A DNA stretch of 64,000 bases. Origin: Rhodopseudomonas palustris (GTDB taxonomy: Bacteria > Pseudomonadota > Alphaproteobacteria > Rhizobiales > Xanthobacteraceae). Positions 42,465 to 51,405 of the stretch are shown piece by piece; the first letter of the stretch is position 1; every line of letters begins with the position of its first letter. Under the pieces are notes generated by a model. That model was given only the letters and a program-made list of their open reading frames with translations, was not told where the DNA came from and did not search any database. Location of the stretch: contig NZ_QYYD01000009.1 of the NCBI RefSeq assembly GCF_003591005.1, forward strand, positions 62,001 through 126,000, read 5' to 3'. A program made the translations under genes and the position numbers.

Positions 42465-42722
42465 TCAGCTTCGCGGCCGAACGAAGGGCTCGACCGGACC
42501 GTGGACCTTGATGGCGAGCTGATTGCCGAAGCGGTCCTTGGCGTTGCCGGCGGCGACGCGGATCCAGCCCTCGCTGACGCAGTATTCGATGACGTTGGTC
42601 TTTTCCTGGCCCTTGAAGCGGATGCCGACGTCGAGCGCCAGCACGGCTTCATTGTAGTACGGGCTGGATTCCTCGACCGAGAGGCGGTCGGGCAGTTCGA
42701 TGTTCTCAGTCGGATCGGTCAT
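42465..42722 (-). CDS. DUF3297 family protein
   Basis: An 85-residue soluble protein whose whole length fits DUF3297: LPDRLSVEESSPYYNEAVL, then GIRFKGQEKTNVIEYCVSEGW and ending KVHGPVEPF. Its ATG overlaps the stop of the glutathione peroxidase gene (ATGA), so the two are translationally coupled. Function unknown; the coupling suggests a link to peroxide or thiol stress (inference). Confidence 0.85.
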   Translation of the reverse strand: MTDPTENIELPDRLSVEESSPYYNEAVLALDVGIRFKGQEKTNVIEYCVSEGWIRVAAGNAKDRFGNQLAIKVHGPVEPFVRPRS

Positions 42723-43195
42723 AGCAACGTCTCGATGTCTTTGCCGAGCGACTCCGGCGTGGTCGTCGGCGCGTGACGCGATACCACATGGCCGCTTCGG
42801 TCGACCAGAAATTTGGTGAAATTCCACTTGATGCCGGCGCCGAGCAGGCCGCCCTTCTCACCCTTCAGGAAAGTGTACAGCGGATGCGCCTGCGCGCCGT
42901 TGACGTCGATCTTGGCGAACATCGGAAAGCTGACGCCGTAGTTGCGCGAGCAGAACTGCGCGATCTCAGCATCGTCGCCCGGCTCCTGCGCGCCGAACTG
43001 ATTGCAGGGAAAGCCCAGCACAGAAAAGCCGCGTCCGCCGTAGCGCTGCTGCAGCGCCTCCAGCCCCTTGTATTGCGGGGTGAAGCCGCAGGCGCTGGCG
43101 GTGTTGACGATCAGCAGCACCTGCCCCTCGAACTGCTTCAGCGAAATATCCTCGCCGCCCAGCGTCTTCGCAGAGAAGTCATAGATCGAGGTCAT
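42719..43195 (-). CDS. Glutathione peroxidase (Cys type)
   Basis: A 158-residue thiol peroxidase of the GPx family. The peroxidatic residue is Cys36 in NTASACGFTPQY where animal enzymes have selenocysteine; the partner motifs GFPCNQFGAQEPG (with a second Cys) and WNFTKFLVD are present. It reduces hydroperoxides in the cytosol, often with thioredoxin. ATG 43195; overlaps the next gene by 4 bp. The amidase gene ends 20 bases upstream of it. Confidence 0.92.
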   Translation of the reverse strand: MTSIYDFSAKTLGGEDISLKQFEGQVLLIVNTASACGFTPQYKGLEALQQRYGGRGFSVLGFPCNQFGAQEPGDDAEIAQFCSRNYGVSFPMFAKIDVNGAQAHPLYTFLKGEKGGLLGAGIKWNFTKFLVDRSGHVVSRHAPTTTPESLGKDIETLL

Positions 43196-43214
43196 CGCCG
43201 CTCGCCCTTCGCGC

Positions 43215-44612
43215 TTACTGCACCGGATCGATCGGCGACGGCGGCGTGCCGCCTGCTTCGATCGCCTCGCCGGCGAGCAGGCACAGATCCTCGCGATAAC
43301 GCCCGGCCACGAGCTGCACGCCGACCGGGACGCGCCCGACCAGACCGGTCGACACTGTCAGTCCGGGCAGCCCGACGAACGGAATGCCGACTTGCGGCAT
43401 CTGCGCGGCCCAGACTCGCTTGAAGGAAGACTCGTCCTTCAAATCCAACCGCTGTGGGAACGGTAGTTCGCCCGACACCGGCATCAGCAGCACCGCGTAG
43501 CGCTGGAAGAACATCTCCCAGTCGCGGGTCAGCGTCGCACGGCGGACCAGCAGGCGCGACAGCGTTGCCGCGTCGGTGATCTCGCGGGTTTGGTTGCCAT
43601 TGAGGCAGGCGAGCGCGCCCTCGTCGCCTTCGCGCTCTGCGGCGTCGAGCATCGCCCGGTAGCCGTCGCCGAGCCAGAACTGCGCCTGCAGCTCGGCGGC
43701 TTCGCGCAGCGGCGGCGTAGTCTCAATCAATTCAACCGTCCAGCCAGCCGCTTCGAGCCGCCGCCCGGCATCCAGCACCGCGTCGCGAACCTCCGGCACC
43801 ACCGCGAGATCGTCCGGCGCGACGCACAGCGCCGCGCGCTTGTCGCGGGGCGGGCCCTGCAGGGGCGCCGGCACCCACCATGGATCGCGCGCATCGGGCT
43901 GCGACAATGCCGCGAGCGCGAGCCGCAGATCGGCGATGGTCCGCGCCAGGGGCCCGGATACCGCGCTGATCTGCGGGCAGATCGCACGCTCCGGTGACGA
44001 GGCGTTAAAGGCGGCGATGCGGCCGAGCGTCGGCCGCAGCCCATGCACGCCGCAGGCATAGGCCGGATAGCGCACCGAGCCGGCGATGTCGGTGCCGTGG
44101 GCGAGATGGCCGATGCCGGCGGCCAGCGCGGCGCCTGCGCCGCCGGATGATCCGCCGGGCGTGATCGACGGGTCGCGCGGGTTGAGGGTCTCGCCGTGCA
44201 GCTTGTTGGCCGTGAACCAGCGGAAGGAAAACGCCGGAGTGTTGGTGCGGCCGACAATCACCGCGCCGGCCTTCAGCAGATTGTCGACCACCGGATTGTT
44301 CGAAGCCGCGATCAGGTCGCGCTGCAGCGTGACGCCGTTGGTGGTGGCGAAGCCTTGCTGATCGACATTAACCTTGACGGTGACCGGCACGCCGGCGAGC
44401 GGCCCGACCTCATCGCCGCGCGTCAGCGCCGCATCGACGACATCGGCCCGCGCCAGCGCCTCCGCAGGACGATGATCGATCACCGCATTGATGGCAGGGT
44501 TGACGGCATCGAGCCGATCCAGCGCCGCCTGGGTCGCTTCGCGGGCGGAGAGCTTGCGGGCGCTGATCAGCGCGGCCAGTTCGGTAGCGGACAGTCGCCA
44601 GATGTCTTGCAT
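43215..44612 (-). CDS. Amidase (amidase signature family)
   Basis: A 465-residue enzyme of the amidase signature family with the Lys-Ser-Ser triad: K80 in VTVKVN, the cis-Ser in TPGGSSGGAG (about S155/S156) and the nucleophile S179 in DIAGSVRYPA. The Gly-Gly-Ser usual at the nucleophile reads Ala-Gly-Ser. It hydrolyses an amide to acid and ammonia; substrate unknown. GGGGG 4 bases before ATG 44612 supports this start over the upstream ATG 44630. Same direction as gpx downstream (19-base gap), so possibly one transcript. Confidence 0.88.
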   Translation of the reverse strand: MQDIWRLSATELAALISARKLSAREATQAALDRLDAVNPAINAVIDHRPAEALARADVVDAALTRGDEVGPLAGVPVTVKVNVDQQGFATTNGVTLQRDLIAASNNPVVDNLLKAGAVIVGRTNTPAFSFRWFTANKLHGETLNPRDPSITPGGSSGGAGAALAAGIGHLAHGTDIAGSVRYPAYACGVHGLRPTLGRIAAFNASSPERAICPQISAVSGPLARTIADLRLALAALSQPDARDPWWVPAPLQGPPRDKRAALCVAPDDLAVVPEVRDAVLDAGRRLEAAGWTVELIETTPPLREAAELQAQFWLGDGYRAMLDAAEREGDEGALACLNGNQTREITDAATLSRLLVRRATLTRDWEMFFQRYAVLLMPVSGELPFPQRLDLKDESSFKRVWAAQMPQVGIPFVGLPGLTVSTGLVGRVPVGVQLVAGRYREDLCLLAGEAIEAGGTPPSPIDPVQ

Positions 44613-44681
44613 ATTACCCCCGATCGACACTGACGTGATAACGCGGGCATCGGCCCTGCGCCACCGCCAAATCGGGCCGCG

Positions 44682-44939
44682 TCAGTGCCGGTTCCGGGGG
44701 ATCGCCGGCATGTCGATCAAGGCTTCGCTGAAGGGAAAATCGAGCACGACCTCGCCGTGCTCGTCCGTCACCTCGAGACTGGCGCGGATCAGATCGACCT
44801 GCGCAGCCTCGGTCTTGACGATCTCGCGAATGGTGGCGCGCGCCACTTCCCAGGCGTGATCTGCGTCCCGGAGAATTTCGCCTTCGGGATCTGGGATCAG
44901 CTCCGCGCCGATCCTGGTATTGAAATAATACTTTGGCAT
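44682..44939 (-). CDS. DUF6894-like small protein
   Basis: An 85-residue soluble protein opening MPKYYFNTRIGAELIPDPEGE and continuing with an Asp/Ala helix (LRDADHAWEVARATIREI) and an ending on DEHGEVVLDFPFSEAL, the DUF6894-type pattern; compare the gene at 36966-37250. ATG 44939 begins at the conserved motif. Function unknown. It lies 69 bases upstream of the amidase in the same direction. Confidence 0.7.
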   Translation of the reverse strand: MPKYYFNTRIGAELIPDPEGEILRDADHAWEVARATIREIVKTEAAQVDLIRASLEVTDEHGEVVLDFPFSEALIDMPAIPRNRH

Positions 44940-45075
44940 CCAACCTTCCGTACGTGCTTTGGTGGAAAGTGAGGGCGCGGACGGCGATCCGCAACCCTGT
45001 CCGCCGCATGGCGCCTGCCCGCGCGAGTGCCTTGCCGAGCTCGCGTTCCGCCGCATTTGGCTGTAACCAGACCCA

Positions 45076-46068
45076 ATGGCCCCCGAAGCAGAACGCGAGC
45101 TCCGCCCCGCCACCACCACCCCCGCGGCGCCGCTGACGTCGCGGATGCTCGACGTTGGCGACGGCCACGAGGTGTACGTCGAAACCAGTGGCAATCCCGA
45201 CGGTGTTGCGGCGGCGTATCTGCATGGTGGCCCCGGCAGTGGCTGCCAGCCCGATCATCGCCGCCTGTTTGACGCGCGACGCTTTCACGCGATCTTGTTC
45301 GATCAACGCGGCGCCGGCCGCAGCCGGCCCAAGGGCGGCCGCGAGGCGAACACGTTGCCGCATCTGATCGCCGACATGGAAACGATCAGGACGACGCTCG
45401 GCATCGAGCGCTGGCTGGTGGTCGGCGGCTCATGGGGCGCGACGCTGGCGCTTGCCTATGCGCAGGCGCATCCGGACCGCGTCAGCGGCATCGTGCTGCG
45501 GGCGACGTTTCTCGGTACCCGCGCTGAACTGGAGGCCGCCTTTCTCGAGGCTCTGCCGACCTTCTATCCCGAGCTTCACGCCGACTTCCTGGCGCGACTT
45601 CCCGCGCATGAACGTGCGACACCGCTCGATGCATATTGGCGGCGCATTCTCGATCCCGATCCGGTGATACACGCTCCCGCAGTGCGCGGCTGGGGCGAGA
45701 CCGAGGCGATCCTGTCGCAGATCGCACCGAAGCGGACGCGGCTCGAGCCGTTGAAAGCCGGTGATACAAGGCCGCTTCCCACGACTCCCTGCATGGAGGC
45801 GCACTATTTCGTGCACGACTGCTTCATGAGGCCGGATCAATTGATGACGGAGGCGGCCAAACTCGCCGGAATTCCCGGCATCATCGTGCAGGGCCGCTAC
45901 GATCTGCTGTGCCCACCCGCGACAGCGCATCGGCTGAGCGCGGCGTGGCCGGGCAGCGAGGTCCGCACCATCGATGCCGCCGGCCATTTGCTGTACGACC
46001 CGGGCATTCGTGATGCGGTGATCGCTGCGATCAACGACGTCGCCGATCGCAGCGAACGCGCGCGCTGA
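45076..46068 (+). CDS. pip: Proline iminopeptidase
   Basis: A 330-residue alpha/beta-hydrolase of peptidase family S33. Seen: oxyanion HGGPGSG (50-56), FDQRGAGRSRP (75-85), nucleophile Ser119 in GGSWGATLAL, and a late catalytic Asp and His (GRYDLLCPP, AAGHLLYD). It removes N-terminal proline from peptides in the cytosol. Start ATG 45076; family length standard with a slightly long N-terminus. Confidence 0.92.
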   Translation: MAPEAERELRPATTTPAAPLTSRMLDVGDGHEVYVETSGNPDGVAAAYLHGGPGSGCQPDHRRLFDARRFHAILFDQRGAGRSRPKGGREANTLPHLIADMETIRTTLGIERWLVVGGSWGATLALAYAQAHPDRVSGIVLRATFLGTRAELEAAFLEALPTFYPELHADFLARLPAHERATPLDAYWRRILDPDPVIHAPAVRGWGETEAILSQIAPKRTRLEPLKAGDTRPLPTTPCMEAHYFVHDCFMRPDQLMTEAAKLAGIPGIIVQGRYDLLCPPATAHRLSAAWPGSEVRTIDAAGHLLYDPGIRDAVIAAINDVADRSERAR

Positions 46069-46071
46069 TCC

Positions 46072-46845
46072 TCAGCCGCGATAGATCGGCGCGCCTGCCG
46101 GCAGACCGGTGGCGCCGCCGTCGACGAAGATCTCGACGCCTTGAATATGCGCGGCATCGTCGGAGGCAAGAAACAGCACCGTCCTGGCGATATGCTCCGG
46201 CTCGGCGATGCGGCCGAGCGGCGTCGCGGCGGCAATGCGGCCCTCGAGCACGGCCATCGCCGCATCGGTCGGCGCGGCGCCCTTCCAGATCGGCGTGCGA
46301 GCGGCCCCCGGCGCAACGACGTTGACGCGGATGTTACGCGGCGACAGTTCGGACGCCATCACCCGCGCCATGCCGCGCAGCCCGGCTTTGCTGGCCGCAT
46401 AGGCCGCGTAGCCGGGATTGCCGAGCACCGAAATCACCGAACCATTGAGGATGATCGAGGCGCCGTCGTTGAGGTGCGGCAGCGCCGCCTGCACGGTGAA
46501 AAACGGTGCGGTCAGATTGGTGCGGATCACCTGTTCGAACGCGTCGGGCGTGGTTGCGCCGAGCGGCGTCGAACCCGGGATGCCGGCATTGGCGAACACG
46601 ATGTCGAGCTTGCCGAATTTCTCCGCCGCCTGTGCCGCAGCGCGCTCCAGCGCGGCCACATCGTTGACGTCCGCCTCGACCGCGAGCGCCGCGTTTCCCA
46701 GCTCGCCCGCAGCGGCCTTCAGTCGCCCGGCATCGCGCCCGGTGATCGTCACCTTAGCGCCTTCGGCGACGAACAGCTTCGCCGTCGCCAGCCCGATGCC
46801 GCTATTGCCGCCCGTGATCAGTGCCGTCTTGCCCGCCAGCCTCAT
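46072..46845 (-). CDS. Short-chain dehydrogenase/reductase
   Basis: A 257-residue classical SDR: cofactor motif TGGNSGIG (11-18), NAG (86-88), catalytic S136, Y149 and K153 (YAASK). Arg in ITGRDAG suggests NADP preference. Substrate unknown. It is divergent from an HxlR regulator, and a 17-bp inverted repeat pair lies in the shared promoter region, so it is probably the regulator's target. Confidence 0.9.
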   Translation of the reverse strand: MRLAGKTALITGGNSGIGLATAKLFVAEGAKVTITGRDAGRLKAAAGELGNAALAVEADVNDVAALERAAAQAAEKFGKLDIVFANAGIPGSTPLGATTPDAFEQVIRTNLTAPFFTVQAALPHLNDGASIILNGSVISVLGNPGYAAYAASKAGLRGMARVMASELSPRNIRVNVVAPGAARTPIWKGAAPTDAAMAVLEGRIAAATPLGRIAEPEHIARTVLFLASDDAAHIQGVEIFVDGGATGLPAGAPIYRG

Positions 46846-46860
46846 GGTCGCTTCTCTCTA

Positions 46861-46911
46861 GTTGCATGATGAAACTAATTGCGATGTACCGCAGTAGTTT
46901 TATATTGCAAC
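46861..46911. promoter_or_regulatory. Candidate HxlR operator (inverted half-sites)
   Basis: GTTGCATGATGAAACTA (46861-46877) and, inverted, TAGTTTTATATTGCAAC (46895-46911). As half-sites they match at 12 of 17 positions, in the gap between the divergent SDR and HxlR genes, beside the SDR start. Confidence 0.5.
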
Positions 46912-46942
46912 CACACAAGCGCGTGATCGGCAGGTGGCGACG

Positions 46943-47431
46943 ATGGTGAAGCGGACGAGTTTTGAGCACGACCCCTGCCCGGTGGCCCGCGCCCTGGATG
47001 CGTTCGGCGACGGCTGGTCGCTGCTCATCATCCGGGAGGCCCTGCTGGGCGTTCGGCGGTTCAGCGAATTCCAGGCTCGGCTTGGAATGGCGAAGAATAT
47101 CCTCGCCAGCCGGCTACGCGCGCTCGTCGAGCACGGCATTCTGGAGATCGTTCCGGCATCGGACGGCAGCGCGTATCACGCCTATCGGCTGACCCCCAAA
47201 GGACGCGGCGCCTTCCCCATCCTGGTCGCGCTGCGGCAGTGGAGCGAAGAGTTCGACGCCCATCCGGACGAAATCGCTACGGTGCTGGTGGATCGCGACG
47301 GCGGCCGCCCGGTGCGAAAGCTCGAACTCCACGCCGAGGATGGCCGGTTGCTCGCCCCCGGCGACACCACATTGCAGCCGCGATCGGTACGAAAGACGAA
47401 GAAGACAGGCGCGCGCCTGTCGTCGCATTGA
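46943..47431 (+). CDS. HxlR family transcriptional regulator
   Basis: A 162-residue regulator with the HxlR winged helix (about 8-100): CPVARALDAFGDGWSLLIIREALLG, RRFSEFQARLGMAKNILASRL and the YRLTPKGR wing, plus a C-terminal basic tail. The N-terminal Cys of the family, used for redox or aldehyde sensing in some members, is present. ATG 46943 is chosen (AGG 8 bases upstream) over GTG 46934. Divergent from the SDR gene it likely controls. Confidence 0.88.
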   Translation: MVKRTSFEHDPCPVARALDAFGDGWSLLIIREALLGVRRFSEFQARLGMAKNILASRLRALVEHGILEIVPASDGSAYHAYRLTPKGRGAFPILVALRQWSEEFDAHPDEIATVLVDRDGGRPVRKLELHAEDGRLLAPGDTTLQPRSVRKTKKTGARLSSH

Positions 47432-47452
47432 ACGCAGCACAAGGATCGCCGG

Positions 47453-48121
47453 ATGCCGCTCGCCGCCAAGGGAATGTTGCTGACGTCGATGGACATCGAT
47501 CCCGACGACGAGGCCGATTTCAATCAATGGTACGACCGCGAACATCTCGCCGAGCGCGTCGCCATCGAGGGGTTTGTCGAAGCGCGCCGCTACGTCGCGG
47601 TCGACGCGGCGCCGAAATATCTGGCGTTGTATTCGACGCAAAGCTTCGACGTGCTGAGTAGTCCCGCCTATCGGGCGGCGCTCGCCAATCAGACCGAGTG
47701 GTCCAACCGCAACATCGCCAAGTTCAAGAACATGATCCGCGGCGTCGCACGGATCACGGCGAGCCAAGGCCAGGGACGCGGCGCCGTGCTCGGTCTGGTC
47801 CGCATTCGCCCGCGCACCGGCGAGCAAGCGGCACTGCGCCAAGACATCGCCGCTCAGTTCGATCCCACATCATGCGTCGGGCTGATTTCGATTCACCTGC
47901 TCGAAAGCGATCCCACCCTGTCGCGGCCGCTCACCGATCCGCCGGGCGTGACCAGCCCCGGCGCGTCGGACTGGTTCGTGGTGATCGAAGGCACCGACGT
48001 TGCACCGGTCAAGGCAGCTTTCAGCGAACGGTTCGAAAGCACCGTCGGGACGCAGCTGATATCGGCCGGTGTCTATAAGCTGTTGTGGGATTTGACTAAG
48101 TCCGACCTTGCCGCGTCCTGA
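47453..48121 (+). CDS. Conserved hypothetical protein, dimeric alpha-beta barrel (EthD-like) fold
   Basis: A 222-residue cytosolic protein built from two alpha-beta units: the first (residues about 5-95) has DFNQWYDREHLAERVAIEGF and ARRYV, a pattern of EthD/DUF4286-like proteins; the second (about 105-215) is a diverged copy with VLGLVRIRP and DWFVVIEG. It starts 21 bases after the HxlR gene, so it may be co-transcribed. No catalytic residues can be assigned. Confidence 0.65.
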   Translation: MPLAAKGMLLTSMDIDPDDEADFNQWYDREHLAERVAIEGFVEARRYVAVDAAPKYLALYSTQSFDVLSSPAYRAALANQTEWSNRNIAKFKNMIRGVARITASQGQGRGAVLGLVRIRPRTGEQAALRQDIAAQFDPTSCVGLISIHLLESDPTLSRPLTDPPGVTSPGASDWFVVIEGTDVAPVKAAFSERFESTVGTQLISAGVYKLLWDLTKSDLAAS

Positions 48122-48336
48122 ACGCGAACTGCGGACCCATTGCCCGTTTCGAAGGCAACCGCTTCGAAGCGTCGTTCATCGGGTCATCACAGCATTGCGA
48201 TAGGTCCAGATCCGGAACCCTTTGGAGGCTTGCGCGTCAATCAGGCTCTGCCATGTCCGCCCGCGACCGGTGAGATCGACGTGTTGACAAGTTTCCGCTC
48301 CCGGACGGAAATGCAGGCGAGGCCCCCTCGCACCGA

Positions 48337-51204
48337 ATGACAGACACACATATGAATCCCGTCAAAGCGCTCGAAAAACACGGCCAGTCGATCTGGCTGG
48401 ACTTCCTGGCCCGCGGCTTCATCGCCAAAGGCGATCTGAAAAAACTGATCGATGATGACGGTGTGAAGGGTGTGACCTCCAACCCTTCGATCTTCGAGAA
48501 GGCGATCGGCTCGTCGGACGAATATGATGGCGCGATCGGCGCCGCCCTGAAGCAGGGTGATCGTTCGGTCGGCGAATTGTACGAGGCGCTCGCTGTTGAA
48601 GACATTCAACACGCAGCGGATGTGCTGCGCCCGACTTATGACCGGCTGGAAGGCCGCGACGGTTTCGTCAGCCTGGAAGTGTCGCCCTATCTGGCGCTCG
48701 ACACCAAAGCGACGATCGTCGAAGCCGAACGGCTGTGGGAGACGGTCAAGCGCGAAAACCTGATGGTCAAGGTGCCGGCGACCCGGCAAGGCCTCGCCGC
48801 CATCAAGCATCTCATCTCCAAGGGCATCAGCGTCAACATCACGCTGCTGTTCGCGCAACACGTCTATCGTCAGGTCGCGGAAGCCTATCTGTCGGGGCTG
48901 GAAACGCTGATCGCGAATGGCGGCGACCCGGCGAAGGTGGGAAGCGTCGCCAGCTTCTTTGTCAGCCGCATCGACAGCGCGGTCGACAAACAGATCGACG
49001 AGAAGATCGCCCAGGCCAACGATCCGGAAGAAAAGGCGCGGCTCGAGAAACTCAAGGGCAAGGTCGCCATCGCCAACGCCAAGATGGCGTACCAAGACTA
49101 CAAGCAACTGTTTTCCGGCGATCGCTGGGCCAAGCTCGAAGTCTGCGGGGCGAAGCCGCAACGGCTGCTGTGGGCTTCGACCGGCACCAAGAACCAGGCG
49201 TACAGCGACGTCCTCTATATCGAAGAGCTGATCGGCCCGAACACCGTCAACACCGTGCCGCCGGCGACGCTCGATGCCTTCCGCGATCACGGCAAGCCGC
49301 GCGACAGTCTTGAAGAGGACGTCGACGATGCGGTGCGGGTTCTGAAGGATCTGGAGAACGCCGGCATCTCGCTCAAGGAGATCACCGAGACGCTGGTCAC
49401 CGAAGGCCTGCAGCTGTTCGCCGATTCCTTCGACAAGCTGCTTGGTGCGGTCGCATTCAAGCGCAACACGGTGCTGGCCGGCGAAGTCGGCACGCAGACG
49501 CTCGCGCTCCCGGGCGAGCTGGAGAAGACCTATCAGGCGAAAGCCGACACGTGGCGCAAGGACGGCACCATCCGGCTGCTGTGGGCCGAAGACAAATCGG
49601 TGTGGACCGGCACCGACGAGGACAAATGGCTTGGCTGGCTGAACAGCGCCAAGGCCGAGAAGGCCAAGCTGGCCGACTACGCCGACTTTGCCAAATGGGT
49701 GAAGGCACGCAATTTCACCGATGCGGTCGTGCTCGGCATGGGCGGCTCCAGCCTCGGGCCGGAAGTGCTGGCGCAGACCTTCCGGCAACAAAGCGGCTTC
49801 CCCAAGCTGCACGTGCTCGACTCGACCGATCCGGCGCAGGTGCGCGCGCTGGAGGCCAGCGTCACGCTCGGCACCACGCTGTTCATCGTCTCGTCGAAAT
49901 CCGGCGGCACCACCGAGCCGAACGTGATGAAGGAGTACTTCCTGTCGCGCGTCGGTGAGACCGTCGGCGCCGACAAGGCCGGCCAGCACTTCGTCGCCGT
50001 GACCGATCCTGGTTCGTCGATGGAGAAGGTCGCGACCGAGCAGAAGTTCGCCCGCATCTTTCACGGCGATCCGACAATCGGCGGGCGATACTCGGTGCTC
50101 TCCCCGTTCGGCATGGTGCCGGCCGCAGCCGCCGGGCTCGATCTCGGCAAGCTGCTCGACCTGACGCTGAGCATGGTGCGGTCCTGCGGCCCGGACGTGC
50201 CGCCGAGCGACAACCCGGGCGTTCAGCTCGGACTCGCCATGGGCTGCGCCGGTCTCGCCGGGCGCGACAAGATCACGATCAGTTCGTCCAAATCGATCGC
50301 CGATTTCGGCGCCTGGGCCGAGCAGCTGATCGCCGAGTCGACCGGAAAGGACGGCAAGGGTCTGATCCCGATCGACGGCGAGCCGCTGGCCGAGCCTGCG
50401 TCCTACGGCAACGACCGGCTGTTCATCGATCTGCGCGTCAAGGGCGAAGACGACGCGGCGCATGACGCCAAGTTGAAGGCGTTGGAAGACGCCGGACATC
50501 CGGTGGTGCGGATCGTGCTGAAGTCGCCGGACCACATCGGCCAGGAGTTCTTCCGCTTCGAACTCGCCACTGCGGTGGCGGGCGCGATCCTGGGGATCAA
50601 TCCGTTCAATCAACCCGACGTCGAGTCTGCCAAGATCAAGACCCGCGAACTCACCGCGGCGTTCGAGCAATCCGGCGCATTGCCGGAGGAGAAACCGGCG
50701 ATGTCGACGGCCGATGTCGATCTCTACACCAGCGAGTCGAACGCCGCCGCGTTGCGCCAGGCCGGTGCAGACGGCACGCTGGATTCCTGGATCAAGGCAC
50801 ATCTGTCGCGTGCCAAGCCCGGCGACTATGTCGCCCTGCTCGCTTACATCGAACGCAATGCCGCGCATATCGACGCGCTGCAGGGCATGCGGCTCGCGAT
50901 TCGCGATCGTCGCCACGTCGCGACCTGCGCCGAATTCGGCCCGCGCTTCCTGCATTCCACAGGGCAAGCCTACAAGGGCGGGCCGGACAGCGGCGTGTTT
51001 CTGCAGATCACCGCGGACGACGCGCAGGACCTGCCGGTGCCCGGCCAGAAAGCCAGCTTCGGCGTGATCAAGGCGGCACAAGCGCGCGGCGATTTCGACG
51101 TGCTGACCGAACGCGGCCGCCGCGCCCTGCGGGTTCACGTCAAGGGCGATCTCGAAGACGGACTGAAAGCTCTCGACGCCGCGGTTCGCGCGGCGCTGAA
51201 CTAA
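48337..51204 (+). CDS. tal-pgi: Bifunctional transaldolase/glucose-6-phosphate isomerase (fusion)
   Basis: A 955-residue fusion. The N-terminal part (about 1-370) is transaldolase, with the Schiff-base Lys at K145 in NLMVKVPAT and the TSNPSIFEKAI opening; the C-terminal part (about 400-900) is glucose-6-phosphate isomerase, with GMGGSSLGPEVL and SSKSGGTTE. It links the pentose-phosphate pathway and glycolysis on one chain. Such fusions are known in several bacteria, including alphaproteobacteria. It leads a series of five sugar-phosphate genes on the same strand. Confidence 0.93.
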   Translation: MTDTHMNPVKALEKHGQSIWLDFLARGFIAKGDLKKLIDDDGVKGVTSNPSIFEKAIGSSDEYDGAIGAALKQGDRSVGELYEALAVEDIQHAADVLRPTYDRLEGRDGFVSLEVSPYLALDTKATIVEAERLWETVKRENLMVKVPATRQGLAAIKHLISKGISVNITLLFAQHVYRQVAEAYLSGLETLIANGGDPAKVGSVASFFVSRIDSAVDKQIDEKIAQANDPEEKARLEKLKGKVAIANAKMAYQDYKQLFSGDRWAKLEVCGAKPQRLLWASTGTKNQAYSDVLYIEELIGPNTVNTVPPATLDAFRDHGKPRDSLEEDVDDAVRVLKDLENAGISLKEITETLVTEGLQLFADSFDKLLGAVAFKRNTVLAGEVGTQTLALPGELEKTYQAKADTWRKDGTIRLLWAEDKSVWTGTDEDKWLGWLNSAKAEKAKLADYADFAKWVKARNFTDAVVLGMGGSSLGPEVLAQTFRQQSGFPKLHVLDSTDPAQVRALEASVTLGTTLFIVSSKSGGTTEPNVMKEYFLSRVGETVGADKAGQHFVAVTDPGSSMEKVATEQKFARIFHGDPTIGGRYSVLSPFGMVPAAAAGLDLGKLLDLTLSMVRSCGPDVPPSDNPGVQLGLAMGCAGLAGRDKITISSSKSIADFGAWAEQLIAESTGKDGKGLIPIDGEPLAEPASYGNDRLFIDLRVKGEDDAAHDAKLKALEDAGHPVVRIVLKSPDHIGQEFFRFELATAVAGAILGINPFNQPDVESAKIKTRELTAAFEQSGALPEEKPAMSTADVDLYTSESNAAALRQAGADGTLDSWIKAHLSRAKPGDYVALLAYIERNAAHIDALQGMRLAIRDRRHVATCAEFGPRFLHSTGQAYKGGPDSGVFLQITADDAQDLPVPGQKASFGVIKAAQARGDFDVLTERGRRALRVHVKGDLEDGLKALDAAVRAALN

Positions 51205-51216
51205 CGGAAGAGGCGT

Positions 51217-51334
51217 CGTCATTGCGAGCGCAGCGAAGCAATCCAAAGCACAGGCACACTGAGCTGGATTGCTTCGTCGCGGAGCCTGTACTCGGACGGC
51301 GCGAAGCGCCGATCCGGGTGCTCCTCGCAATGAT
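51217..51334. repeat. Palindromic repeat (CGTCATTGCGAG type), copy 2
   Basis: Starts CGTCATTGCGAGCGCAGCG and ends CTCCTCGCAATGATGG; longer than the copy at 27022-27098 by an insert containing GGACGGCGCGAAGCGCCG. It lies between tal-pgi and gnd, so the two may be transcribed separately or with reduced read-through. Confidence 0.75.
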
Positions 51335-51405
51335 GGCAACTCCTGAAAATCGACAACGAGGCTGCGCAATCAAGCGTGGCCGGACACATAGCTGGAGATC
51401 TCGGC

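Noticed and set aside
48241-51369. A 1042-codon open frame on the minus strand
   Set aside because: It is the mirror of tal-pgi; the plus-strand frame has full transaldolase and isomerase motifs, while the minus frame has Arg/Val/Gln-rich filler typical of high-GC antisense shadows.
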